DNA from: Bacteroidota bacterium
GTDB lineage: Bacteria; Bacteroidota; Bacteroidia; NS11-12g; UBA955
Assembly (NCBI GenBank): GCA_030682255.1
Contig: JAUXOK010000020.1
Span: 50,798-114,797, forward strand
Length of the DNA: 64,000 bases
Direction of reading: 5' to 3'
The notes beneath the pieces were generated by a model. The model searched no databases and was not told the DNA's origin. It saw only the letters and a list, made by a program, of their open reading frames with translations. The translations under genes and the position numbers were made by a program. Shown piece by piece: positions 1 to 7,612 of this stretch; position 1 is the stretch's first letter; each line of letters begins with the position of its first letter.

Positions 1-212
1 CCATTGTTTTCAAATTGTTGAAGCATTTCTCTGTATTTGGCATCAAATTCTGGAAGCGTTATTGATGTGCCATCTATCTCTCCAACACTATCGGTTGAAG
101 TGGCGATACTCTTATCTCCTGTTAGGAAATCTGTCAAAACAAATATCAAAAGTGATACTAAAATAACCACCAATACCCATTTGGAATTTCTAAGTTTATT
201 AATTACAGCCAT
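1..212 (-). CDS. PpiD-like peptidyl-prolyl isomerase/chaperone, N-terminal fragment (runs off window)
   Basis: An open frame starts at ATG 212 and leaves the window at base 1, giving about 70 residues. A short basic start is followed by one hydrophobic segment (about residues 12-30, ending VLTDFL). A periplasmic stretch then reads VGEIDGTSITLPEFDAKY and resembles the SurA-N/PpiD N-domain start (VNGxxIT...EF). PpiD-type proteins are inner-membrane-anchored periplasmic foldases that help outer membrane protein biogenesis. The parvulin domain is outside the window, so the assignment rests on the anchor and the N-domain motif. A near -7 element with one base missing lies upstream. Confidence 0.7.
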   Translation of the reverse strand, partial: MAVINKLRNSKWVLVVILVSLLIFVLTDFLTGDKSIATSTDSVGEIDGTSITLPEFDAKYREMLQQFENN

Positions 213-278
213 ATATTTTTAAAAGATTTGCAAAATAATACTTTTAATCGCTAATAATCAAACTGATTATTAAAAAAA

Positions 279-1538
279 CTAAAATTTTATTCGCCTTGTT
301 ACAATATAAGTGTATTTATTGTCAACTAAGGTCGTATATGCCAACAATCCTTCTTCTATATTAGACTGATTAAAAAGACTTAAAGCTATATAATCTCCCA
401 AAAAACTATTTTTAGATTTGAAACTTGTTTCAGCTATTTTGTTTCCTATTGCGATTCCAGTTTTATCAAGTTCATCAATTTTAGCTTTGTAAATGATAAT
501 TTCAGACTCTTTTGATGCTTCATCTTGTTTGCCAATCCCATAGAAAACAACATATGCTTTGTTTTTATGTGTTTGTACAAATGGCATTACTGAACTGATA
601 CCTTCATCCATTTGTATGTTTTTTATATCGCTCCATTTTTCGTTTATCACATCATAAAACATGTAATAAACTTTTGAAACGCCATTCACCTCTGCTGCCC
701 AAATTGCCATTAGATTATCATTTAATGAAACTAAAAATGGCATGCCATTGGCTCTCCAAAAACCAGGAGCAGAAATTTCCCAACCATTTTCATGATTGCC
801 AATAGATTGTGGTGTGTCCCATTTAGTGCCATTAATGCTTTTTGCAAACCATAATTGATTCATGCCACTCCATAAAGCATACACATGCCCAATTTTTCTA
901 TCCATACAAACAGTGGCTCCTTCCATAGCAGAATCGCCATCTACTGCAATTCCACTTGTTTTGCTGATTATTTGAGGAGTTGAAAAACTTTTGCCATTGT
1001 CTGCTGAATAGGCATGCATTATTCTGGTTGAATCGCCCTTTGCCCGACTGTTGTATTTATCAAAACAAGTCCATGTTAAATGTATCATTTGATTGCTTTT
1101 TGTGTTGGCAGGTTTTTGAACAAATAACCATGGCTTATCTTGCATTTTGCCTACTTGATACCCAACACCAACACTTGCTTTTACTTTCTTGGTTTTAAAT
1201 CCAAATGATTGAAAGACAATTCTATCAAAGGATTCTGGCCATTTTAAAGTTTTGTTTTTTGCTAAATGTACCAAATAAACCCTGCCAAACTCGTCATTTA
1301 CCAAAACAGGATCGCCATAAAAACCATATTTTGAACTTACTTCAACTCTCCTAAATGTTTTGCCAGAATCTTTACTTCTAAAAACATGGTGGTTATTAAA
1401 TGCTAATACGATTTGTGCGTTGTTTTTTGGATTAATTACCATTGATGGTTCGTTGCCACCTTTAAATTGATTGTTTAAAACAATTTGCGCAAAGAGTTGA
1501 CTAGCAATAAATGACAAGAGAAATAATACCATTTTCAT
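279..1538 (-). CDS. secreted BNR/Asp-box (sialidase-fold) protein
   Basis: 419 residues with a clear signal peptide (residues 1-18, cut after LFAQ). Two Asp-box motifs of the S-x-D-x-G-x-T/S-F type are visible: SKDSGKTF at about 55-62 and SADNGKSF at about 177-185. They mark a beta-propeller of the sialidase/BNR superfamily. I see no sialidase catalytic Arg triad that I can assign with confidence, so enzymatic activity is not claimed. There is no C-terminal T9SS sorting domain; the protein ends YIVTRRIKF. The start codon sits 4 nt after a perfect -7 element (1543-1550), suggesting a leaderless or nearly leaderless mRNA. Confidence 0.7.
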   Translation of the reverse strand: MKMVLFLLSFIASQLFAQIVLNNQFKGGNEPSMVINPKNNAQIVLAFNNHHVFRSKDSGKTFRRVEVSSKYGFYGDPVLVNDEFGRVYLVHLAKNKTLKWPESFDRIVFQSFGFKTKKVKASVGVGYQVGKMQDKPWLFVQKPANTKSNQMIHLTWTCFDKYNSRAKGDSTRIMHAYSADNGKSFSTPQIISKTSGIAVDGDSAMEGATVCMDRKIGHVYALWSGMNQLWFAKSINGTKWDTPQSIGNHENGWEISAPGFWRANGMPFLVSLNDNLMAIWAAEVNGVSKVYYMFYDVINEKWSDIKNIQMDEGISSVMPFVQTHKNKAYVVFYGIGKQDEASKESEIIIYKAKIDELDKTGIAIGNKIAETSFKSKNSFLGDYIALSLFNQSNIEEGLLAYTTLVDNKYTYIVTRRIKF

Positions 1539-1542
1539 TGAG

Positions 1543-1550
1543 CAAACTTA
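1543..1550 (-). promoter_or_regulatory. Bacteroidota -7 element, 4 nt before start codon
   Basis: On the minus strand this reads TAAGTTTG, followed by CTCA and then the ATG at 1538. It matches the phylum consensus TAnnTTTG. At this distance transcription should begin at or next to the ATG. Confidence 0.6.
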
Positions 1551-1576
1551 AATTAAATTTATTGAAAAAAACCGAA

Positions 1577-1584
1577 TAATTTTG
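1577..1584 (+). promoter_or_regulatory. Bacteroidota -7 element, 5 nt before GTG start
   Basis: TAATTTTG followed by CAGCT and GTG at 1590. It supports the GTG start of the next gene and a leaderless transcript. Confidence 0.6.
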
Positions 1585-1589
1585 CAGCT

Positions 1590-2156
1590 GTGCACGACAT
1601 CGAACCATATTATCATTGGCTACATTTGTATAACTCAGAAAATGACTCACGCTCTCCTTTTTACGAGCAGGTGCATAGTGAGTTTGAATTTTCTAATTCT
1701 GTTTACAATTATTTAATTCATCCACAATGGGATAAGTTTGGTTCTTCTACACTTTATTTGAAGGTTATTTATTGCGATTATGATGCTGGTTTTTGCATCA
1801 TTGAGTTTATTGGCGAATGGAACGATGCCATAAATAACGATATTATGTGGCTCAAAAGAGAAATAATTGAAGTAATGATGCAAGATGGCATTTCTAAATT
1901 TATTTTGATAGGTGAAAATATTCTTAATTTTCATGCTTCTGATGATTCTTATTACGAAGAGTGGTTTAATGAATTAGATGAAGGTTGGATTGGTTTTGTT
2001 AATTTCAGGGAACATGTTTTAGAGGAATTTAATCACACTAATATTGATTATTTTATCCACTATGGAGGGGAGTTAGATCAAATGGAATGGCGAAAATTGT
2101 CGCCTAATCAGCTTTATGAAAGAATTGATGATATCATTCAACACAGATTGAATTAG
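1590..2156 (+). CDS. hypothetical acidic protein, 188 aa
   Basis: I do not recognise the family. The 188-residue product starts at GTG (MHDIEPYYHW), a start supported by the -7 element 5 nt upstream. It has no signal peptide or membrane segment, is rich in Asp, Glu, Trp, Tyr and Phe, and has a central part (about 50-110) predicted by eye as alternating strand and helix (IIEFIGEWNDAINNDI, then ISKFILIGENIL). This suggests a small cytoplasmic alpha/beta protein, perhaps STAS-like in layout, but that is only an impression. It is divergent from the BNR protein and convergent with xerD. Confidence 0.75.
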   Translation: MHDIEPYYHWLHLYNSENDSRSPFYEQVHSEFEFSNSVYNYLIHPQWDKFGSSTLYLKVIYCDYDAGFCIIEFIGEWNDAINNDIMWLKREIIEVMMQDGISKFILIGENILNFHASDDSYYEEWFNELDEGWIGFVNFREHVLEEFNHTNIDYFIHYGGELDQMEWRKLSPNQLYERIDDIIQHRLN

Positions 2157-2278
2157 TGTTTATAATAATTAAAATTTTTATTTTTAATACTATCGCTTGA
2201 ATGAAAGTAATAAGTATTTAAGTTTAGAAACTTCGGCATAAGAATGATGTAAAAAAGTGTTTCTGTTTGAAGTTTCAT

Positions 2279-3184
2279 TTATTTTTTAGCTCTTGGGTGA
2301 TATAAAACAAAAGTCTCTCTCAGGTAATTAGTATCTAAATGTGTATAAATTTCAGTAGTAGTTATACTTTCATGACCTAACATTTGCTGAACAGCTCTCA
2401 AATCTGCACCACCCTCAACAAGACAGGTTGCAAATGAATGCCTAAATGTGTGTGGGCTGATATTTTTTTTAATATTGGCTAATTGAGTCAAATTTTTAAT
2501 GATTTTAAAAATATAAATTCGGCTTAAGCTTTTGCCTCGAGCATTAAGAAAAACATGGTCAGAGAATTTGGGGTCTATTTTTAGATGGATTCTCACCTCT
2601 TCTGTATATATTTGTATCGCTTTTAGTGCCACTTTGCTGATGGGAACCAACCTCTCTTTATTGCCTTTTCCACTAACTTTAATGTAAGTTTCTTCTTTAT
2701 CTATGCCGGAAATTTTTAGTCCAACTAATTCACTAACACGCAATCCGCAAGCAAATAAAGTTTCTATAATTGCTTTGTCTCTGTGTGCCGATGGTTTAGT
2801 CATATCTATATGAGCCAACATGTTTAAAATTTCATCAAAACTTAAAACCTCAGGTAGTTTTCTGGCTAGTTTTGGCATTTCAAGAAACTCTGTAGGATTG
2901 TTATCGCATATATCTTCCATTAAAAGATATTTATAAAACGCCCTCAATCCACTAATCATTCTTGCTTGACTGCTGCTAGCCACTCCAGCTTTATTTAATT
3001 GAAGTAGATATTCCCTTAGTTCATTATAAGTGATTTTTTCTGGTTGAATATTTAAATCATTCTTGTCTAAAAATGACTTAAAATACCGCATATCATGCAA
3101 ATATGCCTCGATGCTATTTTTAGAAAGAGATTTTTCAAGTTGTAAATACTGTTTGAAACCCTTAATGGCACTGTGCCAATCCAT
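2279..3184 (-). CDS. xerD: site-specific tyrosine recombinase XerD
   Basis: 301 residues, the usual XerC/D length. The N-terminal SAM-like core-binding domain spans about 5-90 and the catalytic domain about 110-295. All expected active-site residues are present: Arg149 (CGLRVSEL), Lys173 in the beta-hairpin (SGKGNKER), His245-x-x-Arg248 (HTFRHSFA), His271 (LGHESITTT) and nucleophile Tyr280 (IYTH). The role is resolution of chromosome dimers at dif with a XerC partner; no dif site was recognised nearby. It follows the Omp28-like gene by 3 nt and is probably co-transcribed with it. XerD rather than XerC is by overall resemblance; the two are hard to separate by eye. Confidence 0.92.
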   Translation of the reverse strand: MDWHSAIKGFKQYLQLEKSLSKNSIEAYLHDMRYFKSFLDKNDLNIQPEKITYNELREYLLQLNKAGVASSSQARMISGLRAFYKYLLMEDICDNNPTEFLEMPKLARKLPEVLSFDEILNMLAHIDMTKPSAHRDKAIIETLFACGLRVSELVGLKISGIDKEETYIKVSGKGNKERLVPISKVALKAIQIYTEEVRIHLKIDPKFSDHVFLNARGKSLSRIYIFKIIKNLTQLANIKKNISPHTFRHSFATCLVEGGADLRAVQQMLGHESITTTEIYTHLDTNYLRETFVLYHPRAKK

Positions 3185-3187
3185 GAT

Positions 3188-4045
3188 TTATTTCAAACTG
3201 ATTTGACGAACGTTCACAACTTCATTTGTTACTACATCGGTTACCACACACATCAAATGGCATTTATTGATATCCATATTTGTTGGTATTGAATAATTGT
3301 ATTCTTTAATAATAACTCTGCCAGGAACTAAACTTTCATTTATGGGGTTTCCTGTTGCTAATCCAAATGAATGACGCAAAACATGATTGTGTTCATAATC
3401 GTCTTTTTCTTTGGCGCCATCAGGCATAGCTTGTTTGCTCAATAAGCCATCTTCTGTTAAGTATAGAGAAAACTTGTGGTTGTTGTTTGGTGCTGATGTG
3501 TAAGTAAGGTTCATGATAAAATTCAATTCTCTGTTTGTAATTGTTTTTTCAAGTGAAATATTAACGGGAGTAGCCAGTTTTAAGCGTTCGTTGACAAGGT
3601 TGGCCCAAGTAGTGTATGATTGAAAACGAACAGATTGACCTGTAAAGATATGCCTATCAACGTAACCAGATGGTAAACCAGTTGGAACCCCCAAAGCATC
3701 TATAATTTGAAAACTGAAATCATTGGTTAAATCCATGAACCCATCAAAAGGCAAGGTGAAGTTTGGCATGTGTCGAGTATAAATTGCTAATAATAGTACG
3801 CTATCTTCTGTCTTGCTAGTAATGATGTCTTTAGCTCTGCTAGCAGCTTTTGGGCAGTTATTACATCTAACGCCTGTAATGTCATCTATTAAAACAGCTT
3901 TATGTTGTGCAGCAGGAATAATTGTAGTGATATAAGAGCTGTCTTTAGATTTAACGCTAGGGTTTAAGTCGATAAATGGAGGCACTTCCTCACAAGCAAT
4001 TAACATTACAGAAAAAACGGCTATGATGATATTAAAACATTTCAT
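3188..4045 (-). CDS. Omp28-related outer membrane lipoprotein
   Basis: 285 residues. A lipoprotein signal peptide ends in a lipobox with Cys18 (VMLIAC). A CxxC pair (Cys61, Cys64; GVRCNNCPKA) follows a strand and precedes a helix, as in the thioredoxin-like Omp28 family (named from Porphyromonas gingivalis Omp28). The C-terminal part is beta-rich. Whether the pair is redox-active is unknown. It is the first gene of a pair with xerD. The ATG is 5 nt after a perfect -7 element. Confidence 0.8.
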   Translation of the reverse strand: MKCFNIIIAVFSVMLIACEEVPPFIDLNPSVKSKDSSYITTIIPAAQHKAVLIDDITGVRCNNCPKAASRAKDIITSKTEDSVLLLAIYTRHMPNFTLPFDGFMDLTNDFSFQIIDALGVPTGLPSGYVDRHIFTGQSVRFQSYTTWANLVNERLKLATPVNISLEKTITNRELNFIMNLTYTSAPNNNHKFSLYLTEDGLLSKQAMPDGAKEKDDYEHNHVLRHSFGLATGNPINESLVPGRVIIKEYNYSIPTNMDINKCHLMCVVTDVVTNEVVNVRQISLK

Positions 4046-4050
4046 TACTA

Positions 4051-4058
4051 CAAATATA
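4051..4058 (-). promoter_or_regulatory. Bacteroidota -7 element for the omp28-xerD pair
   Basis: Minus strand TATATTTG, then TAGTA, then ATG at 4045. Exact consensus with leaderless spacing. Confidence 0.6.
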
Positions 4059-4131
4059 CTATTTTGTATAATTGTTAGATACGCATAGAAATAAAATTAC
4101 AAAAAAATGTCATAATTAAGTAATTACCATC

Positions 4132-4139
4132 TAATTTTG
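4132..4139 (+). promoter_or_regulatory. -7 element for tRNA-Leu
   Basis: TAATTTTG, 35 nt upstream of the mature tRNA 5' end. This allows a short 5' leader to be removed by RNase P. Confidence 0.5.
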
Positions 4140-4174
4140 CAATCTTTCGTTCTTTAATATATAAATAACCCTAT

Positions 4175-4257
4175 GCCCACGTGGTGAAATTGGTAGACAC
4201 GCCACCTTGAGGGGGTGGTTTCCTTTGGATGTGCAAGTTCGAATCTTGTCGTGGGCA
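4175..4257 (+). tRNA. tRNA-Leu (anticodon GAG)
   Basis: The acceptor arm GCCCACG pairs with CGTGGGC at 4250-4256, with discriminator A at 4257. The anticodon stem CCACC/GGTGG encloses loop TTGAGGG, giving anticodon GAG at 4209-4211, which reads CUU/CUC. The T arm carries GTTCGAATC. CCA is not encoded; CGG follows. Confidence 0.95.
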
Positions 4258-4320
4258 CGGTTTATAGACTTTCTCTGTTTGTTCGTCTATACAATAGTTG
4301 TTGCAACAATTAATTTGTTT

Positions 4321-4328
4321 TATATTTG
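4321..4328 (+). promoter_or_regulatory. -7 element for the following T9SS gene
   Basis: TATATTTG (exact TAnnTTTG) lies 33 nt upstream of ATG 4362. It argues that the start is 4362 and not the TTG that overlaps this element. Confidence 0.5.
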
Positions 4329-4361
4329 CACTTACTAAATCAAGTCATTTATTTTACCTAC

Positions 4362-5323
4362 ATGAACAAATCAAAACCATTCCTTTTCTCTATCTTTTTT
4401 CTTTTATTTTTAAATGCAAATGCCAAATCTTTTCCAGTTAGTTTGCCACTAAACGCAAACCCTAATCCATTTTCGGGTATTGTTAACGGAGATACAATTG
4501 TTATTACATCTGTATTGACCATTAATGCATCTATTAATTATCCTCAAACAGATTTAGTATTGATAATTGAAAACAATGGATCTATTAATTGGCCAAATAA
4601 TTCTAACTTAACAATTGGCTCTGGAGGTGTGGTTTTTGTTAAAGGATCTGGCGGACTTACCAATTCATCTTCTTGTAATGCAAATAAAAGCTTAACAATT
4701 GGAACAGTAGTTGCTGCTAGATGCAATGGTGCTTCAGGATCTCAAAGTTTTAGTGCCGTTAATACGTCAGGCGGATTGAACCAAGCTGGCACATTCAGTC
4801 TTTTGTCTTTACAAAATGAAAAAGTTAATATTGAGAGAAACGGATTTATAAATACAATTCAATGGATATCACATAGTACTTCTCCAATTAAAACAGCAAA
4901 ATTAAAACATTCATTTAACCAATTTAAGTGGAACACAATTGATGTTATTGAAATTAATAAAGATAACATTAATTATGCTTTTGATCATTTTCAACCCGAA
5001 AGTTCTAACGATTTTTATCAATTAGAGGTTGAGTTTTTTGATGGCACTATACAAATGTCTTCTATTTATAAATTCTATCAATCTAAAAATATAAAAATTC
5101 AAATTTACCCAAATCCTTTTACAGAAACTTTATTTATATCAGATTGTGAAATAGATGATTACAAAATAATTATATTTGATATAAATGGTAAAGAAATCAA
5201 TACCATTTATCAAAAGGAAATAAATTCAATCCAAATTGATCTTTCAGAATAGAAAAAGGGATTTACTATTTAAAAATCCATAATGAAACTCAAAGTTATA
5301 TTGATAAAATAATAAAACTTTAA
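4362..5323 (+). pseudogene. T9SS type-A sorting-domain secreted protein, frameshifted in the sorting domain
   Basis: From ATG 4362 (MNKSKPFLFSIFFLL..., signal peptide ending NANA) the frame runs to TAG at 5250-5252. The C-terminus starts a type-A sorting domain (IYPNPFTETLFIS...IIFDINGKEI) but stops early after QIDLSE. In the -1 frame from 5249 the missing end continues as IEKGIYYLKIHNETQSY and ends IDKIIKL at TAA 5323, exactly what such a domain should end with. Restoring one base near 5247-5250 (GAATAG to GAAATAG) fuses the halves. So this is a recent frameshift or a sequencing error. The middle is beta-rich with glycine- and serine-rich stretches. As written, the protein would lack an intact T9SS export signal. 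Confidence 0.8.
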
Positions 5324-5324
5324 T

Positions 5325-5921
5325 TTATTCCTTTTTAATCCAAAAACACAAATCTAAGTTTTCAAATTCATATACCAATTCGAATGAGTTTGGCACCTCT
5401 GTTTGATTGGTATGATAGGTAATTAATACTGTTCCAATTCCTTTTTTATTCAATTCACTTTTGATATGTGCTACATATTTTTGGTGTAATTGTTCATTTA
5501 AAAGAATATTTTTGTCTATACTTCTGTTGGGATTTATATTTTCAAAAAAAGGATTGAAGTAATAGAAACAATCGTAAGGCGAAAAATCCAAATCACAGAC
5601 ATTCGTATTAGAGAAACTTACATTATTGAGTTGAGTGGTTTTAGCCAAACTAATAGCATAAAGGTGTGATTGTTTTCTGATTTCAATACCATGAAAATGG
5701 GCTTTGCTTAATGAAGATGCAATCAAACAAAATTTTCCTACACCTGAGCCAATGTCTAGTACCTTTTGACATTTTTTTTCGTTGATAAATTCAACTGCTT
5801 TTTCAATGATTAAAATAGGTGTCCAATGCGTGTATGAAGACACTCTAACTTCGTCAGGTAATAAAATATCAAAGTCACGATCAAAGAATGAATCGCCATT
5901 TATTAGCTTTTCGTTCCACAT
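5325..5921 (-). CDS. class I SAM-dependent methyltransferase
   Basis: 198 residues. The SAM-binding motif I is VLDIGSGVGKFCLIAS (about 54-69), followed by an acidic strand end HGIEIRK (motif II). A later FYYFNPFFENI resembles motif IV (NPPF type). The substrate cannot be read from sequence. It is the last gene of a minus-strand run with KdsC (3 nt gap) and the SGNH hydrolase. Its stop lies 1 nt from the repaired end of the convergent T9SS gene. Confidence 0.8.
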   Translation of the reverse strand: MWNEKLINGDSFFDRDFDILLPDEVRVSSYTHWTPILIIEKAVEFINEKKCQKVLDIGSGVGKFCLIASSLSKAHFHGIEIRKQSHLYAISLAKTTQLNNVSFSNTNVCDLDFSPYDCFYYFNPFFENINPNRSIDKNILLNEQLHQKYVAHIKSELNKKGIGTVLITYHTNQTEVPNSFELVYEFENLDLCFWIKKE

Positions 5922-5924
5922 AGC

Positions 5925-6446
5925 TTACCATTTGTGAGTTTCATTCCCCCACCATTTTTCTTGAATCTTCATTGTTTTTTCAATGATATCTCTTACACAG
6001 CCTTTTCCGCCATCTAAAGGTGAAACATATTGACAAATCTTTTTTACATCTATTGCAGCATCCGCTGGACAAGTAGAAAATCCAACCATTTGAAGCAAGG
6101 GATAGTCGGGCATATCATCTCCCATGTATAAAATCTCTTCATTTTTTAAGTTATATTTGTTTGTAAACTCATTGAATGCCTTTAATTTATGATCTTGTCC
6201 TACATAAATATCTGTTACACCTAGTATTTCAAATCTTTTGATAACTCCTGCTGATTTTCCTCCTGAAATAATTGCAATATGATAATTATTTTTAACAGCA
6301 TGTTGAATGGCATAACCATCTTTGATGTTAAAACTTCTCAAAAAATAACCATCTTCTGTAGCTATTACGCTACCATCTGTCATCACACCGTCTACATCAA
6401 AAACAAATGCTTTGATGTTTTTTAATTTATCGTATATCAATTCCAT
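5925..6446 (-). CDS. kdsC: KdsC-like HAD phosphatase (KDO 8-phosphate phosphatase)
   Basis: 173 residues, the usual length of the C0 HAD subfamily that lacks a cap domain and forms tetramers. Motif I is FVFDVDGVMTDGS (catalytic Asp pair in DxD), motif II is the Ser in IISGGKS, and motif IV is YMGDDMPDYPLL. The family releases phosphate from 3-deoxy-D-manno-octulosonate 8-phosphate for lipopolysaccharide core synthesis. A related sugar-acid phosphatase role cannot be excluded. It sits between an SGNH hydrolase (7 nt) and a methyltransferase (3 nt), probably in one operon. Confidence 0.87.
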   Translation of the reverse strand: MELIYDKLKNIKAFVFDVDGVMTDGSVIATEDGYFLRSFNIKDGYAIQHAVKNNYHIAIISGGKSAGVIKRFEILGVTDIYVGQDHKLKAFNEFTNKYNLKNEEILYMGDDMPDYPLLQMVGFSTCPADAAIDVKKICQYVSPLDGGKGCVRDIIEKTMKIQEKWWGNETHKW

Positions 6447-6453
6447 TTATCTG

Positions 6454-7497
6454 TTATTTTAAGTTGAATTTTAATTCGTCATATATGATTTCTGAAACCA
6501 TTTCAGAACCTTCGTTTGAAAAATGATAACCATCGTAAAAAAATCGAGAATCTTTGGGCAGTCTTTTTGCTAAAGGCACAAATTTTAATCTGTTTTTATT
6601 CGCAATTTCTTCTGTTGCCTGATTATATAATTTAATCATTTTTTCCATTGTTTTACCGTTTAAGTTGCCTGTTTTGATATTGCCCAAATAAACATCAGAT
6701 ACTAAATCATATTCATTGCTAAAAAGGATAGATTGTGATACTAAAATAAGTGTGATATTGTTTTTTTTACACATCTGAGCAAACTTGTTCAATCGCTTTT
6801 TGTATTGCTTTAGTTTCTCTTTTTCTTCATTAGCCAATTCATTGATAACACTATCGCTTATTTCTAATTTTTCTGTAAGTGAAATATTCGGAATTATTTG
6901 ATGATTCAAACCTGCTTTTTGTGCTTGTCTAGCTCTTAATAAATTGATTATGGTTGATGGAATTTCTAGAGATTGATAGATGCTTTGGGTCCAAGATAAC
7001 TTTTTTTCTTCAAATTGATTGGCTTCTTTAATGTGTAAATCATTCAGACCACACATTAAAATGATATATTTTGGTTTTAGAGGAATAACATAGTTTTTTA
7101 ACATTTTTAAATGCCCAAAGGTAGAATGACCGTCCATCCCAGCATTATTTACCCAAAAGTGGGTGTCTTTTTGTTCGAGTTTTTTCGCTAATAAGTTTGG
7201 CCAATCTTTGCCATCACTCAGGTAAAAGCATTCTGTGGTGCTTCCTCCCATGAATATTATTTTCTTTTTGTCTTTATTAGGTTCTTCTCCTCTAAATCCA
7301 AGGCTATTTTTTGTGTGTAGGATATGTGTGTCAATAACATTGGTTTCATTTTGATTTATTTCATAACTGGTATTTTTGGGAAGAATGATTTTTTCAATTT
7401 TAATTCTTGAGGTAAAAGGGTTGTAAAATTGAAGAAAAACTTCCAGTCCAATTAGAATGATAAGCAAAAAACGACAAACTTTCCAAAACCAACGCAT
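6454..7497 (-). CDS. membrane-anchored SGNH/GDSL-family hydrolase
   Basis: 347 residues. The N-terminal hydrophobic segment (about 5-25) is an uncleaved anchor or signal. Block I is FMGGSTTEC with the nucleophile Ser, the block II/III region is NNAGMDGHST and MCGLNDLH (the Asn of SGNH), and the block V equivalent is DGYHFSNEGSEM with the DxxH catalytic pair. Such enzymes act as esterases or acyl/acetyl transferases on cell-surface glycans. First gene of the operon with kdsC, which suggests surface polysaccharide or LPS modification. The ATG is 5 nt after a perfect -7 element. Confidence 0.8.
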   Translation of the reverse strand: MRWFWKVCRFLLIILIGLEVFLQFYNPFTSRIKIEKIILPKNTSYEINQNETNVIDTHILHTKNSLGFRGEEPNKDKKKIIFMGGSTTECFYLSDGKDWPNLLAKKLEQKDTHFWVNNAGMDGHSTFGHLKMLKNYVIPLKPKYIILMCGLNDLHIKEANQFEEKKLSWTQSIYQSLEIPSTIINLLRARQAQKAGLNHQIIPNISLTEKLEISDSVINELANEEKEKLKQYKKRLNKFAQMCKKNNITLILVSQSILFSNEYDLVSDVYLGNIKTGNLNGKTMEKMIKLYNQATEEIANKNRLKFVPLAKRLPKDSRFFYDGYHFSNEGSEMVSEIIYDELKFNLK

Positions 7498-7502
7498 TGA
7501 TG

Positions 7503-7510
7503 CAAATCTA
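7503..7510 (-). promoter_or_regulatory. -7 element for the SGNH-kdsC-methyltransferase operon
   Basis: Minus strand TAGATTTG, then CATCA, then ATG 7497. Leaderless geometry. Confidence 0.6.
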
Positions 7511-7599
7511 AATGTTTTATTTTAGACATTTTGAAAAAAATATTATTTTAAAGTTTTTTTTAAAGCTTTAGAATTTTACATTTATTGAATATATTTTTT

Positions 7600-7607
7600 T
7601 AACTTTG
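7600..7607 (+). promoter_or_regulatory. -7 element, 5 nt before the ALDH7 start
   Basis: TAACTTTG, then CCACT, then ATG 7613. Back-to-back with the minus-strand promoter at 7503-7510. Confidence 0.6.
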
Positions 7608-7612
7608 CCACT

